A DNA stretch of 64,000 bases from Paenibacillus sp. IHBB 10380 (GCF_000949425.1 NZ_CP010976.1:868001-932000); one strand, 5' to 3'. Positions 28,199 to 39,016 are shown, counted from the stretch's first letter. A program made the numbers and translations. The notes: generated from the letters alone by a model not told the origin.

Positions 28199-29488
28199 AT
28201 GGTAACTATAATCATGAATGCAAGTGTTCTCAATGAGCAAGGTATGCAAGAGAGTAAACATATTATACTCGAGAATGGCACAATTAAATCTCTATTGGAT
28301 GGTCATGTAGAGGTGTCCAACCTTCAACAAGAAGCAGCAGAGATTGTGGATGCAAAAGGTAGGCTAGTAACTCCAGGATTCATTGATATGCATGTCCATT
28401 TACGTGAACCTGGCTTCGAACATAAAGAAACGATTGAAAGTGGGAGTCGATCAGCGGCAAAAGGTGGATTTACAACCATTGCCTGCATGCCCAATACGCG
28501 GCCTGTAACGGATCATCCAGATGTAATTAAGCTTGTGCTTGAGAAGGCACGTGAAGCTGGAATTGTAAAGGTTCTACCTTACGCAGCTATTACGAAGAGT
28601 GAGCTTGGACGTGAGTTAACGGATTTCGCAGCATTGAAAGAAGCAGGAGCGATTGGGTTCACCGATGATGGCGTTGGTGTGCAGAGTGCGCAAATGATGA
28701 AGGATGCGATGTATAAGGCAGCCGCACTTGATATGCCAGTTATAGCACACTGTGAAGATAATTCACTGGTAGTTGGTGCATGTGTGGCTGAAGGAGATTT
28801 CGCTAATAGACATGGTTTGAAGGGAATTCCTAACGAATCCGAAGCTATACATGTTGGTAGGGATATTCTGTTAGCTGAAGCCACTGGTGTTCATTATCAT
28901 GTGTGCCATGTTAGTACTGAACAATCGGTGCGGTTGATTCGCCAAGCGAAAGCCATTGGTATTCATGTTACTGCTGAGGTATGCCCGCATCACTTGGTGT
29001 TGTCCGAACAAGATATTCCGGGTCTAGATGCGAACTGGAAGATGAACCCTCCGCTGCGTTCACCACGAGATGTGGAGGCATGCATCGAAGGTTTGTTAGA
29101 TGGAACACTGGATATGATTGTGACGGATCATGCTCCACATAGTGCTGAGGAGAAGGCAAAAGGAATGGAGCTTGCTCCGTTTGGGATTGTGGGATTCGAA
29201 ACTGCGTTCCCACTTCTGTATACGAAGTTCGTAGCGACTGGGTTATGGGATTTATCCTTGCTAGTGCAACGTATGACTGCTGATCCTGCTAAAGTATTCG
29301 GTTTATCTACGGGGCGGCTTGTGGAAGGAAGTCCGGCTGATCTAACAATGATTGATTTGGAAGCTGAAAGGGAAGTTAACCCGAAGGAGTTCGTCTCCAA
29401 AGGACAGAATACACCTTTTACAGGATGGAAATTAAAAGGATGGCCAGTCACAACGTGGGTAAATGGCAACATCGTCTGGTCAGAGTAG
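28199..29488 (+). CDS. pyrC: Dihydroorotase
   Basis: Zinc amidohydrolase closing carbamoyl aspartate to dihydroorotate. Metal motifs: FIDMHVHLREPG, the carboxylated-lysine region, CEDNSLV, HVCHVST and MIVTDHAPHS. 429 residues, type I. ATG at 28199 with GCGGAGGTC upstream. A 103-bp AT-rich gap separates it from pyrB; no second attenuator is visible there. Confidence 0.97.
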   Translation: MVTIIMNASVLNEQGMQESKHIILENGTIKSLLDGHVEVSNLQQEAAEIVDAKGRLVTPGFIDMHVHLREPGFEHKETIESGSRSAAKGGFTTIACMPNTRPVTDHPDVIKLVLEKAREAGIVKVLPYAAITKSELGRELTDFAALKEAGAIGFTDDGVGVQSAQMMKDAMYKAAALDMPVIAHCEDNSLVVGACVAEGDFANRHGLKGIPNESEAIHVGRDILLAEATGVHYHVCHVSTEQSVRLIRQAKAIGIHVTAEVCPHHLVLSEQDIPGLDANWKMNPPLRSPRDVEACIEGLLDGTLDMIVTDHAPHSAEEKAKGMELAPFGIVGFETAFPLLYTKFVATGLWDLSLLVQRMTADPAKVFGLSTGRLVEGSPADLTMIDLEAEREVNPKEFVSKGQNTPFTGWKLKGWPVTTWVNGNIVWSE

Positions 29489-29582
29489 ACAATAACGCAC
29501 AAACTACACAATAAACATGGATCTCATATGGATAAATTTAAAATATCGGACTAGAAGTACATGACAGAGGGAGTGGGATGGA

Positions 29583-30722
29583 ATGCAGGCAAGATTGTTA
29601 TTGGAGAATGGGACATTGTTTACAGGGTTGGCTTTTGGAGCAGAGGGTGAATCTACAGGTGAAGTTGTATTTAATACAGGAATAACAGGTTATCAAGAGG
29701 TTCTCTCGGATCCTTCTTACTGTGGCCAAATTATAACGATGACTCATCCACTAATTGGTAACTACGGAATTACTCGTGACGATTTCGAGTCTGTAGCACC
29801 ATTTATCCATGGATTTGTCGTGCGCCGTCATGAGCCTACACCAAGTAACTGGCGTGCAGAGTACAGCGTGGATGATCTGTTGAAGGAACATGGAATCGTA
29901 GGTATTAGTGAGATTGATACGCGTATGTTAACTCGTATCATTCGTAGCTATGGCACAATGAGAGGGCTTCTAACAACTTCTGCTGCCTCTGTAGCAGAGT
30001 TACAAGAAAGATTAGTGGGTAGTGAAGTTCTGAGAGATCAAGTAGCACGCACATCTACAAAGTATACGTACAATAGCCCTGGATCAAAAGAACGGATCGT
30101 ACTTGTTGATTTTGGAGCTAAAAGTGGGATTCTACGCGAACTTTCAGCACGTGGTTGTGATGTTGTTGTTGTCCCTCAAGACACTACTGCGGAGCAAATT
30201 AGCCGTTTACGTCCAGATGGTATTCTATTATCTAATGGTCCTGGGGACCCTAAGGATGTACCTCAAGCAGTAAAAACAGTATCTGAGCTTCTTGGGAAAT
30301 ACCCGATATTCGGCATTTGTCTAGGGCATCAATTATTTGCTCTTGCTTGTGGTGCAGATACGGAGAAATTAAAGTTCGGTCACCGTGGGGGTAACCATCC
30401 TGTGAAGGAATTGTCTAGCAACCGTTGCTATATTACTTCACAAAACCATGGTTACACAGTCAATGAAGAGTCTATTCTCAACACAGATTTAGAAGTTACG
30501 CATATTAACAATAATGATAAGACCATTGAGGGTCTAAAACATAGTAACTATCCAGCATTCTCTGTGCAGTATCATCCGGAAGCGGCACCTGGACCCCAAG
30601 ATAGTAGCTATCTGTTCGACGAATTCCTGCAAATGATTGCGGATCATAAAATCAACTACCCAGCTAAACCGCGTCAAGCCGAATTAGCCGCAGCCGTGAA
30701 AGGAGCATTACAAAATGCCTAA
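29583..30722 (+). CDS. carA: Carbamoyl-phosphate synthase small chain
   Basis: Glutamine amidotransferase subunit. The nucleophile is in [13 protein letters not shown] and the His/Glu pair in YHPEAAPGP; the N-terminal domain begins [15 protein letters not shown] with the family's [16 protein letters not shown]. 379 residues. It overlaps carB by 8 bases. Its place in the pyr operon marks it as the pyrimidine-controlled copy (pyrAA). Confidence 0.96.
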   Translation: MQARLLLENGTLFTGLAFGAEGESTGEVVFNTGITGYQEVLSDPSYCGQIITMTHPLIGNYGITRDDFESVAPFIHGFVVRRHEPTPSNWRAEYSVDDLLKEHGIVGISEIDTRMLTRIIRSYGTMRGLLTTSAASVAELQERLVGSEVLRDQVARTSTKYTYNSPGSKERIVLVDFGAKSGILRELSARGCDVVVVPQDTTAEQISRLRPDGILLSNGPGDPKDVPQAVKTVSELLGKYPIFGICLGHQLFALACGADTEKLKFGHRGGNHPVKELSSNRCYITSQNHGYTVNEESILNTDLEVTHINNNDKTIEGLKHSNYPAFSVQYHPEAAPGPQDSSYLFDEFLQMIADHKINYPAKPRQAELAAAVKGALQNA

Positions 30723-33700
30723 AAATACTCAATTAAAGAAAATACTCGTTATCGGATCTGGTCCGATTGTCATTGGTCAAGCCGCTGAATTTGACTATGC
30801 CGGTACACAAGCTTGTCAAGCTCTGAAGGAAGAAGGCATGGAGGTTGTATTAATCAACAGTAACCCTGCGACTATTATGACGGATACGAATATGGCGGAT
30901 AAAGTATATATTGAACCGATCACATTAGAATTTGTTACGCAAATCATTCGTCAAGAACGTCCGGATGGATTGCTTCCTACACTTGGAGGCCAAACAGGGC
31001 TTAACATGGCGGTTGAACTTGCTCGTGCAGGAGTTCTAGAGCAAGAGAATGTGAAACTGCTAGGAACACAACTTGAATCGATCGAGAAAGCCGAGGATCG
31101 CGATCTATTCAGAGAATTAATGCGCGAGCTGGAACAACCCGTTCCGGAGAGCGATATTGTAACTAGCCTTGAAGAAGCACTCGATTTCGCGAGTGAGATT
31201 GGTTATCCACTTATCGTACGGCCAGCATATACCCTTGGTGGAACGGGTGGAGGAATTTGTGACACAGAAAAAGAATTACGTGAGACGGTCGTCTCTGGAA
31301 TTCGTTACAGCCCAATCGGACAATGCCTTATCGAGAAGAGTATCGCTGGACTAAAGGAAGTAGAGTACGAAGTCATGCGTGATGCAAACGATAACTGTAT
31401 TGTTGTATGTAACATGGAGAATTTCGATCCGGTGGGCGTTCATACTGGGGACAGTATCGTAGTTGCACCTAGCCAGACGTTGTCAGATCGTGAGTATCAA
31501 ATGCTTAGATCCGCGTCTCTCAAAATTATTCGCGCTCTGAATATTGAAGGTGGATGTAATGTCCAGTTCGCACTAGATCCACAAAGCTATCAATATTATG
31601 TTATTGAAGTTAATCCACGGGTGAGTCGTTCATCGGCGCTAGCTTCGAAGGCAACGGGTTATCCGATTGCTAAGATGGCTGCAAAAATTGCTATGGGTTA
31701 CACGCTCGACGAAATTACAAACCCAGTAACGGGACAAACTTATGCATGTTTCGAGCCAACACTTGATTACATTGTAAGCAAAATCCCGCGCTGGCCGTTT
31801 GATAAATTTATTCACGCTAACCGTAAGCTTGGAACACAAATGAAGGCAACGGGCGAAGTTATGGCGATCGGTCGTACTTTTGAAGAATCCATTCATAAAG
31901 CGATCCGGTCACTTGAAATTGGTGTTCATCGCTTCCATCTTGAGGGTGCTGAAGCACTAAGTGAAGACGTGCTTAATGAGCGTCTTGTCAAAGCAGATGA
32001 TGAAAGAATGTTCTTGATTGCAGAAGCGTTCCGTCGCGGATATACGCTTCAACAAATTCAAGATTTAACGAAGATTGACTGGTGGTTCCTAGATAAAATC
32101 GAAGGAATTATCAATTTCGAGACACGAATTCAAGAAGAACAAATACTCTCATATGAGACGTTGTATCAAGCCAAACGACTTGGTTTTACGGATAAATCGA
32201 TTGCCGAGATTCGCAAGCAGAATCAAGCATCGACTAAGCATGTCTCTGAAGCAGAAGTTCGTGAATTCAGACTGGGTCATAAGTTGCGCCCGGTATATAA
32301 AATGGTTGATACATGTGCAGCGGAGTTTGAAGCTTCGACACCTTACTATTACTCTACTTATGAGACAGAGAATGAAGTGATTCAGACGTCGAAAGAGAAA
32401 ATCATTGTGCTGGGTTCAGGTCCAATACGGATCGGTCAAGGTATTGAGTTCGATTATTCGACTGTACATGCGGTGTGGGCCATTCAGAAGGCGGGTTACG
32501 AGGCTGTTATTATTAATAACAATCCAGAGACGGTGTCGACTGATTTTAACACATCGGATCGTCTATACTTTGAACCCTTATTCTTCGAAGATGTTATGAA
32601 TGTAATTGAACAAGAGAAGCCGGTTGGTGTTATTGTGCAATTCGGAGGTCAGACCGCTATTAACTTAGCAGCACCACTGAGTGCAGCAGGTGTTAAAATA
32701 TTGGGTACGAGCTTGGAAAGTATTGATGAAGCGGAAGATCGTAAGAAATTCGAGGCGTTATTATCCCGCCTGAATATTCCTCAACCACATGGTAAAACAG
32801 TGACTTCTGTTGGTGAAGCTGTTGCGACAGCCGATATCATCGGTTATCCGGTTCTGGTTCGTCCTTCTTATGTCTTAGGTGGACGCGCAATGGAAATTGT
32901 ATATTCTGATGCGGAATTGCTCAATTACATGGAACATGCGGTGAAGATTAATCCTGAGCATCCTGTGTTAATCGATAGCTACATGATGGGTAAAGAAGTA
33001 GAAGTGGATGCGATCTGTGATGGCGATACCGTACTGATTCCAGGAATTATGGAGCATATTGAACGCGCAGGAGTCCACTCAGGCGACTCGATCGCAGTCT
33101 ATCCTCCACAGCATCTTGCAGATCATTTGAAAGAAAAAATCGTGAACATCACGATTAAGATAGCTAAGGAGCTCAAAACTATTGGTCTGGTTAACATCCA
33201 ATTTGTTATCTATAAGGACGAAGTGTATGTGATCGAAGTTAATCCACGCTCATCACGTACGGTTCCATTCTTGAGCAAGGTAACAACGATTCCAATGGCT
33301 AACCTAGCTATGCAGGCAATTCTAGGTACGAAGCTGAAAGATGCAGGCTACCAAGAGGGACTATGGCCAGAAAGTAATTATGTATCCGTGAAAGTACCTG
33401 TATTCTCCTTCGCCAAACTACGCAGTGTAGATACTACGCTAGGACCTGAGATGAAGTCCACGGGTGAAGTCATGGGACGTGATCTTCAGTATGCTAAAGC
33501 ACTGTATAAAGGCTTGATTGGAGCAGGTATGAAAATACCAGCAACGGGAGCGATCATTGCAACCGTAGCGGATAAAGATAAGGAAGAAGCGGTAGAACTT
33601 CTTAGGGGCTTTAAGAGATTAGGTTATAAAATATATGCCACAGGCGGAACGGCAGAAGCTCTCAATGATGCAGGACTTGATGTAACAACGGTTCAAAAGT

Positions 33701-33936
33701 TGAGCGATGGAACGCCGAACATTCTTGATCTGATCCGTAATGGTGAAGCGCAATTCGTATTTAATACATTGACGAAGGGTAAAATGCCACAGCGTGATGG
33801 ATTCCGAATTCGTCGTGAGGCGGTAGAGAATGGCATTGTATGTATGACTTCACTGGATACTGTAAGAGCACTACTTATTATGCTAGATACCATCAACTTC
33901 TCATCCCAAGCTATGCCAGCATTTATTGGGCAATAA
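30715..33936 (+). CDS. carB: Carbamoyl-phosphate synthase large chain
   Basis: Makes carbamoyl phosphate from ammonia, bicarbonate and two ATP. The two homologous halves each start with a GSGPIxIGQ(A/G)xEFDY loop (about residues 12 and 557). ATP-grasp motifs such as [13 protein letters not shown] and [15 protein letters not shown], and the C-terminal MGS-like allosteric domain ([16 protein letters not shown]) are clear. 1073 residues, full length. Confidence 0.97.
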   Translation: MPKNTQLKKILVIGSGPIVIGQAAEFDYAGTQACQALKEEGMEVVLINSNPATIMTDTNMADKVYIEPITLEFVTQIIRQERPDGLLPTLGGQTGLNMAVELARAGVLEQENVKLLGTQLESIEKAEDRDLFRELMRELEQPVPESDIVTSLEEALDFASEIGYPLIVRPAYTLGGTGGGICDTEKELRETVVSGIRYSPIGQCLIEKSIAGLKEVEYEVMRDANDNCIVVCNMENFDPVGVHTGDSIVVAPSQTLSDREYQMLRSASLKIIRALNIEGGCNVQFALDPQSYQYYVIEVNPRVSRSSALASKATGYPIAKMAAKIAMGYTLDEITNPVTGQTYACFEPTLDYIVSKIPRWPFDKFIHANRKLGTQMKATGEVMAIGRTFEESIHKAIRSLEIGVHRFHLEGAEALSEDVLNERLVKADDERMFLIAEAFRRGYTLQQIQDLTKIDWWFLDKIEGIINFETRIQEEQILSYETLYQAKRLGFTDKSIAEIRKQNQASTKHVSEAEVREFRLGHKLRPVYKMVDTCAAEFEASTPYYYSTYETENEVIQTSKEKIIVLGSGPIRIGQGIEFDYSTVHAVWAIQKAGYEAVIINNNPETVSTDFNTSDRLYFEPLFFEDVMNVIEQEKPVGVIVQFGGQTAINLAAPLSAAGVKILGTSLESIDEAEDRKKFEALLSRLNIPQPHGKTVTSVGEAVATADIIGYPVLVRPSYVLGGRAMEIVYSDAELLNYMEHAVKINPEHPVLIDSYMMGKEVEVDAICDGDTVLIPGIMEHIERAGVHSGDSIAVYPPQHLADHLKEKIVNITIKIAKELKTIGLVNIQFVIYKDEVYVIEVNPRSSRTVPFLSKVTTIPMANLAMQAILGTKLKDAGYQEGLWPESNYVSVKVPVFSFAKLRSVDTTLGPEMKSTGEVMGRDLQYAKALYKGLIGAGMKIPATGAIIATVADKDKEEAVELLRGFKRLGYKIYATGGTAEALNDAGLDVTTVQKLSDGTPNILDLIRNGEAQFVFNTLTKGKMPQRDGFRIRREAVENGIVCMTSLDTVRALLIMLDTINFSSQAMPAFIGQ

Positions 33937-33953
33937 GGAGGTCTGTGGATTCT

Positions 33954-34691
33954 ATGAATAATGAATATAACAACATGGCAGGTCGTCTGATCGTGGCACT
34001 GGATTATCCAGATGCCACACAGGCTTCTCAATTAATAGATCAATTACAGGGAATCCCCTGCTATATGAAGGTCGGGATGCAGCTGTTCTATGCTGCAGGC
34101 CCGGACTTTGTGCGGGAACTGAAATCTAAGGGTTACTCGGTTTTCTTAGACTTGAAAATGCATGACATCCCTAACACTGTACGGGGTGGTGCTGAGAGCA
34201 TCACCCGTCTTGGTGTGGATATGTTTAATGTTCATGCAGCGGGTGGGACTCACATGATGCAGGCAGCTTACGAAGGCATGACTAATGCACTTGCTGGTGA
34301 CACTTCGCTTAAGAAGCCGTTAATCATTGCGGTAACACAGTTAACAAGCACAAGTCAGTCTGTATTGAATGAGCAGATTGGTGTAGCAGGTAATATCCAA
34401 GACGCGGTTGTAAGATACGCCCAATTATCAGCTTCGGCAGGCCTTCATGGGGTTGTAGCTTCTGCTCAGGAGGTTCCATCAATTGGTGAAGCCTGTGGTA
34501 GCGACTTTATAACAGTAACGCCAGGAATACGGCCAGCAGGTAGTCACATAGGGGATCAATCTAGAGTGCTTACGCCTGGAGAAGCTATAAGACAGGGAAG
34601 CCATTACATTGTCGTGGGTCGTCCGATTACAGGGGCTACGAATCCCCGCGAAGCAACAGAACAAATCATTGAGGAGATGATCCAATCGTGA
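33954..34691 (+). CDS. pyrF: Orotidine 5'-phosphate decarboxylase
   Basis: Last step to UMP. The catalytic charged network is in FLDLKMHDIPNTV; the phosphate loops appear in VTPGIRPAGS and YIVVGRPIT. ATG at 33954 after AAGGAGG is chosen; the same frame is open upstream into carB. 245 residues. The stop overlaps the pyrE GTG start (GTGA). Confidence 0.95.
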   Translation: MNNEYNNMAGRLIVALDYPDATQASQLIDQLQGIPCYMKVGMQLFYAAGPDFVRELKSKGYSVFLDLKMHDIPNTVRGGAESITRLGVDMFNVHAAGGTHMMQAAYEGMTNALAGDTSLKKPLIIAVTQLTSTSQSVLNEQIGVAGNIQDAVVRYAQLSASAGLHGVVASAQEVPSIGEACGSDFITVTPGIRPAGSHIGDQSRVLTPGEAIRQGSHYIVVGRPITGATNPREATEQIIEEMIQS

Positions 34692-35329
34692 GTCAGTTGA
34701 CAGAAATACCTGAAGTAATCGCGAAACATCTATTACAGATAGAAGCTGTAGCTTTGAGTCCTAAACAGCCTTTTACATGGACATCTGGCATTAAGTCTCC
34801 CATATATTGTGACAATCGTTTAACGATGTCTTATCCTGAAATTCGCGAATACATAGCAGAATCTTTTGCTACGGTCATTCGTGAGCAGTATCCAGATGTA
34901 GAAGTGATAGCAGGTACAGCAACAGCAGGGATACCTCATGCTGCTTGGGTAGCACAGAAGCTGAATCTGCCTATGGCCTATATTCGAGATAAGGCTAAGG
35001 GACACGGTAAACAGAATCAGATTGAAGGTCTAATCAGCCCGAACCAGAAAGTGGTTGTCATTGAAGATCTGATCTCCACTGGAGGAAGTTCACTGAAAGC
35101 AGCATTAGCTGTTAAAGAAGCAGGAGGGTTACCGTTGGCTGTGCTGGCGATATTCAGCTATCAGCTTGACCAAGCGGTTAACGCATTCTCAGAGGCAGGT
35201 ATTCGGCTTCAGAGCTTGTCTAATTACGGTGCTTTGATGGATGTCGCCCTAGAGCTAGGGAAAATCGAATCAGAGGATGTACAGTCATTGAAGGCGTGGA
35301 GAGAAGATCCTACATCCTACGGAGTATAA
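34688..35329 (+). CDS. pyrE: Orotate phosphoribosyltransferase
   Basis: Adds PRPP to orotate. The PRPP loop is VVVIEDLISTGGSSLKA; the substrate part has FTWTSGIKSPIYCDNR and ATAGIPHAAWVAQKL. 213 residues. It is the last gene of the operon; no terminator is visible before an IS element begins 23 bp later, and the IS transposase frame runs back across its last 20 bases on the other strand. Confidence 0.96.
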   Translation: MSQLTEIPEVIAKHLLQIEAVALSPKQPFTWTSGIKSPIYCDNRLTMSYPEIREYIAESFATVIREQYPDVEVIAGTATAGIPHAAWVAQKLNLPMAYIRDKAKGHGKQNQIEGLISPNQKVVVIEDLISTGGSSLKAALAVKEAGGLPLAVLAIFSYQLDQAVNAFSEAGIRLQSLSNYGALMDVALELGKIESEDVQSLKAWREDPTSYGV

Positions 35330-36344
35330 CTTCGAACCGAATAGTAGAATACAAAGACTTGCCCGAATTAAACTGTACCCTTGGTAAAGGACAAATGTAA
35401 AAAAGACTACGCTGCCCTGAGAAGATGATCCTGTATTGAATGGGGGTCATCTTCTTTAAGTTCCATTGATATCTGTAGTAGTTGTAGTAGGTCATATAGT
35501 CCTTAATCTCTCGTCTGAGCTCTTCCATAGTGGTGCAGGGTTTGATGGAGGCCTCGTCTTTGAAATGGCCGAAAAAGGATTCCTGGGGGGCGTTATCCCA
35601 ACAGTTCCCCCGTCTAGACATCGATTGCCCCAAACCCATTTGCTTAACCAGCTTTTGAAAATCAGGGTGTGTATAATGTGTCCCTTGATCAGAATGAATA
35701 AAGGCACCTTCCGCCTTTTTAAACCTTCGATTTTTCTTCAGGTTTAGAAGGGTCTCCGTCGCAAGGTCCATGGTGATTCGATCTGACACATGATAAGCCA
35801 CGATTTCATTGGTTGAACTGTCCTTGATCGTTGACAAATAGGCTTTCTTGCCTGTCCCGTAATATAAATAGGTGATATCCGTCAGTAATACCTTACCGGG
35901 AATGCCCTGCTTAAACTCCCTGTTTAATAGGTTCGAAGCAACCCTGTGCTCTTGTGTCGCCTTCATCATCCTTTTATAAGGATTTGCCTTCCTGAAGGGA
36001 CACACAATGCCGTATTTCTTCATAATTCTCCTGATCCGTTTCAGATTGTATACAATCTGAAACTGCCCCTCCAGTGTCATCTTTATAGAACGGGCTCCTT
36101 TCTTACGTTTTTTGAAACGGAAGGCTTTTAGTATATTTCCTTTTACCTGTTCATCTTTCTGTTCTCTTTGGTTCCGCGTTTCCTCTGATGCGGAAGACCA
36201 ATGCCGGTAATAGCCGCTTCTAGAGATCCCGGCCATCTTACATAAATAGTTCACCATCCGGTGAAGATGGTATTTCTTGATCACTGTACGGATTAGGTTA
36301 TATTTCTGACAAGGTGGCAATTCTACTTGTCTTTCAGCCCCCAT
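35310..36344 (-). CDS. IS3-family transposase OrfB (DDE), 3' end frameshifted
   Basis: Catalytic part of the transposase. DDE residues lie in TDITYLYYGTGKKAYLSTI, HSDQGTHYTHPDFQ and the CWDNAPQESFFGHFKDE block. After MTPIQYR the frame differs from the usual DHLL ending; one base lost at the C pair 35430-35431 would restore RDHLLRAA and a stop at 35407-35409. As it stands the frame runs out of the element and stops in the 3' end of pyrE. Translation normally occurs as an OrfAB fusion. Confidence 0.85.
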   Translation of the reverse strand: MGAERQVELPPCQKYNLIRTVIKKYHLHRMVNYLCKMAGISRSGYYRHWSSASEETRNQREQKDEQVKGNILKAFRFKKRKKGARSIKMTLEGQFQIVYNLKRIRRIMKKYGIVCPFRKANPYKRMMKATQEHRVASNLLNREFKQGIPGKVLLTDITYLYYGTGKKAYLSTIKDSSTNEIVAYHVSDRITMDLATETLLNLKKNRRFKKAEGAFIHSDQGTHYTHPDFQKLVKQMGLGQSMSRRGNCWDNAPQESFFGHFKDEASIKPCTTMEELRREIKDYMTYYNYYRYQWNLKKMTPIQYRIIFSGQRSLFYICPLPRVQFNSGKSLYSTIRFEVILRRM

Positions 36345-36850
36345 CCCGCAAAACGGATCTTTTTTAATAGCTCGTTCTCCGCTTTCAATAAGGTGTTTTG
36401 CGCTTCGAGCCTGGCATTCTTCTCCTCCAGTGTCAGTTCCCTTTTAAGGGGTCTTCCTGATGATTGGCTTCTTGTATCATGCAGACCCAATACGCCGTTT
36501 TCCCGGTAGTTCGCACGCCATCTTTTTCCCGAAGACCGGACTCTATGGAGTCCAATTACATTTACATCGAATCCACACTCTTCAAATATTTCCCTCGCCA
36601 GCTTGCCCTTTTTATTTTCTGAAATAAAGAGTTGCTTGAATGCATCTGAATAGGTGATTCCTTTGGATGTCACTGACTTTACATAAGGATTTTTGGAAAG
36701 TTCTTCGATCTCTTTCTCTGAAAATATCTTTTTACTCATTCCTATGTCCCCGTTCCTATTTTCTTCTTTGATAAATAAAAAGTACCCTATAGAGAGACTT
36801 TTTTAAAGTGTCTACTCTACAGGGTACAGTTTAAATAGGGGCAAGTCTTT
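35353..36850 (-). mobile_element. IS3-family insertion sequence (IS150-like), 1498 bp
   Basis: Imperfect terminal inverted repeats: the left end reads AAAGACTTGCCC, then TTAAACTGTACCC, and the right end (36850 back) gives the same blocks with one indel between them. A TAC triplet flanks both ends (35350-35352 and 36851-36853), as expected for the 3-bp target duplication of this family. It contains overlapping orfA and orfB on the minus strand. The exact ends are inferred from the match and duplication. Confidence 0.82.
36323..36739 (-). CDS. IS3-family transposase OrfA, helix-turn-helix
   Basis: DNA-binding part of the IS3 transposase, 138 residues: a helix-turn-helix (LAREIFEECGFDVNVIGLHRVR) followed by a leucine-zipper coiled coil (LTLEEKNARLEAQNTLLKAENELLKK). 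The slippery heptamer A AAA AAG (minus strand, 36359-36365) lies near its end and would allow a -1 shift into orfB, as is known for this family. Confidence 0.88.
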   Translation of the reverse strand: MSKKIFSEKEIEELSKNPYVKSVTSKGITYSDAFKQLFISENKKGKLAREIFEECGFDVNVIGLHRVRSSGKRWRANYRENGVLGLHDTRSQSSGRPLKRELTLEEKNARLEAQNTLLKAENELLKKIRFAGWGLKDK

Positions 36851-37038
36851 TACTTTAGTTAGAGGATACTGCTTAGAGCCTATAGCGTTTGTCCGTTGCG
36901 AACTTCTCATAGAAAGAAGTATTTCTGTAATGATTCTATCAAGAAAAAATATCCATGACCCTAAATGAATGAACGCTTCTATCTTAGGTAACAATAGCCA
37001 TCGACACCTTATTTAATCATAAGAAAGAGGGATAGGAT

Positions 37039-37203
37039 ATGCAGTGGATATATTTCGGTAAGCTGTATAAGAGCAAATTTCAGGCGGGCTGTCTTGCAAA
37101 GCGATTGGAACATGATGGCTGGATTTATGGATATGATGATCCAAGATCAGTGGAAATTTTTCGCTCTCGTCGCGGTCGTTTTGGAGTTCGATTTATTCCT
37201 TAA
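37039..37203 (+). CDS. 54-residue protein of unknown function
   Basis: Starts MQWIYFGKLYKSKFQ behind AAAGAGGGATAGG and ends FGVRFIP. It is rich in aromatic and basic residues and soluble by appearance. I do not recognise a family. It lies between the IS element and the tRNA genes. The ribosome site and balanced composition support it, but nothing else does. The 36,854-37,038 stretch before it shows no gene. Confidence 0.5.
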   Translation: MQWIYFGKLYKSKFQAGCLAKRLEHDGWIYGYDDPRSVEIFRSRRGRFGVRFIP

Positions 37204-37213
37204 TTAAATTTGC

Positions 37214-37243
37214 TTGACTTATTAGGTGAAGGTGTAGTATATT
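37214..37243 (+). promoter_or_regulatory. Promoter of the tRNA pair
   Basis: TTGACT (37214-37219) and TATATT (37238-37243), 18 bp apart, about 32 bp before the tRNA-fMet gene. Confidence 0.65.
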
Positions 37244-37274
37244 AATTCTTGTCGCTAATTGATTAGTGTTCTGA

Positions 37275-37354
<80 letters not shown>

Positions 37355-37395
37355 AAACCTGCCATTATTTTTTTCGTGGTTTACATATTTATTTA

Positions 37396-37469
37396 GGGCC
37401 TTTAGCTCAGTTGGTTAGAGCGGTCGGCTCATAACCGATTGGTCGGGGGTTCGAGTCCCTCAAGGCCCA
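37396..37469 (+). tRNA. tRNA with CAT anticodon, probably Ile2
   Basis: 74-nt cloverleaf with acceptor GGGCCTT/AAGGCCC and discriminator A at 37469; CCA is not encoded. The anticodon loop CTCATAA reads CAT. The acceptor and D-arm wording is closer to known tRNA-Ile2 (lysidine-modified CAU) than to elongator Met, but the two cannot be separated with certainty by eye. A prophage-like element begins right at its 3' end. Confidence 0.88.
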
Positions 37470-38560
37470 TACGCCAAAAACCCTTGTATATCAAGGGTTT
37501 TTTTGTTTGTCTTATTCTTTTATCATTTTGAAAATGAATGAGATACCTCTCATTGAACATGGCTGGAGTCATCCCCATACGTTCAGCGGCAACTTTTGGA
37601 TTAATCCCGATCCGCAGCATGAATGAAGCATGAGAGTGTCGCATATCATAAAATCGGATTTTCTTTACGCCTGATTTTCGGACAAGTACGTCCATACCCT
37701 CAGTGATACGTTTTTAGGCTTTATATAGCCTCCTGTTGGATAACAACAAACCAAATCGTTATCTTCATATACATCTCCATATTCTACTTTATAAGATTGT
37801 ATCTGTTCATACCGTTCTAGCAGGTCATCAATAATCATTTGGAATAGTTTAACTCGGCGTATGGAGTCATTAGTCTTAGGCCGCTGAATAACTAGTCCGC
37901 TTCTTGTCCAATTTGCTGTCAGGATTACTTTAAGTTCTTTAAGATCAAAGTCAATGTCACCCCAACGTAATCCGAGTATCTCGCCGCGGCGCATGCCAGT
38001 GTAAACGGTCAAAAAAAACAATGTAATGTACATGGTCCTTTGAAGATTCGAGAAACTGTGTGAATTCCTCCATGCTCCAGTGTTTCATTTCTTTCTGTTC
38101 ATAAGATCCGACTTTACTCCGCATTGAAACTTTACTCATGACATCCTCAGCCAATAATCCAGACTCACTATAGGCAAGTCTCAGCGCCCGCTTAAGAACA
38201 CCATGAATATTCTTCACATATTCTTTAGAGTATTTTTTTATCAACTCCGCATAGAACGCTTTAATTGCTCTAGGAGTAAGTGCCTGAAGGCGAATCTTTC
38301 CAAGAACCGGTATTATACGAGCTTCTATAATTGTTCGCTCTGTGTCATATGACGTGGGTTTGAAATTAGGCTTTGCATGAGTTTCTAGATATTCAATCAA
38401 GTATTCACGAACGGTTATTTTTGAGTCGTCAACGTGCAATCCTTTTTCGAACTCAGCTATTTTTATATGGCATGCTGTCCAAGCCTCCTTTTCAGTTTTA
38501 AATCCCCCTTTGGATTTTTGCTTTCGTTCTCCAGTTAGTTGGTCTCGGGATTGAGGTAAA
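37429..38560 (-). pseudogene. int: Phage tyrosine recombinase (integrase), frameshifted
   Basis: The Arm-type N-terminus (TGERKQKSKGGFKTEKEAW) reads from about 38545 but has no start codon. The core-binding domain follows (ITVREYLIEYLETHA, VLGKIRLQALTPRAIKAFYAEL). The frame breaks at an A8 run (38011-38018); the next part has the catalytic TGMRRGEILGLRW. A second break near 37700 precedes FYDMRHSHASFML (box II, with Tyr in place of the usual His) and RYLIHFQ. The last residues (GLEPPTNRL) are read from the antisense of the tRNA gene. At least two frameshifts make it inactive. Confidence 0.9.
37470..37512. repeat. Left att-like repeat, also a terminator hairpin
   Basis: Matches 49617-49659 at 40 of 43 positions. 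It starts TACGCCAAAAACCC, holds the hairpin AAACCCTTG/CAAGGGTTT (37477-37500 region) and a T run, and ends GTTTGTCT. It lies directly after the tRNA, where tyrosine integrases usually act; it would also end tRNA transcription. Confidence 0.75.
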
Positions 38561-38590
38561 ACCTCTCTCCTAAAAGGAGGACGAGCAGAG

Positions 38591-38800
38591 ATGGCACGAG
38601 ACGATAATAAAGTTCTGATACAGGTTGAGCATCAGATCTACCCTGAGTGGGGAGTAGGGAACGTTTACGACGTTAAGCCACAAACAGATATGGCTCTAGT
38701 AGCATTTGAAAATGTAGATACTGAAAAATATGGATTAGGATCTGTTCGGAGGAAGTGGTATCCCTTGGATCACCTAGAAGGAGCAGAGGAAGAGATATGA
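38591..38800 (+). CDS. Phage-associated protein of unknown function
   Basis: 69-residue soluble protein, MARDDNKVLIQVEHQIYPEW to LEGAEEEI, behind AAAAGGAGG. I do not recognise a family; the short beta-rich look (VLIQVEHQI, MALVAFENVD, WYPLDHL) suggests a small barrel. It is divergent from the integrase, a place where phage lysogeny or accessory genes lie. Confidence 0.6.
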   Translation: MARDDNKVLIQVEHQIYPEWGVGNVYDVKPQTDMALVAFENVDTEKYGLGSVRRKWYPLDHLEGAEEEI

Positions 38801-38836
38801 GACATGGTCATTATGGGTTGAAAGGATCGGGAACTG

Positions 38837-39016
38837 ATGAATAAACCTAATAAGCAGGAGCAAGCGCAGATAGAATCTACTCTTCGCCAGTTGGAGCGAC
38901 TGCAGAATACTACGGATGACTCTCCCGGCGAATGGGGGTCAACGGCCGAAGTTCGGAATTATATCAGCCGATCCGGGAAGTGTCGAGGGATTGGGGAAGT
39001 TGGCCGATCGGGTTAG
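38837..39016 (+). CDS. Small phage-remnant reading frame
   Basis: 59 codons, MNKPNKQEQAQIESTLRQLE then a Gly/Ser-rich end. The charged helical start resembles small phage regulatory proteins, but the end looks shifted, so this may be a broken gene. The stretch 39,017-39,185 after it shows no gene. Confidence 0.35.
   Translation: MNKPNKQEQAQIESTLRQLERLQNTTDDSPGEWGSTAEVRNYISRSGKCRGIGEVGRSG

Noticed and set aside
37429..37470. Integrase C-terminal residues as real protein
   Set aside because: GLEPPTNRL is a common artefact of reading the antisense of a tRNA; kept only as a note on site overlap.
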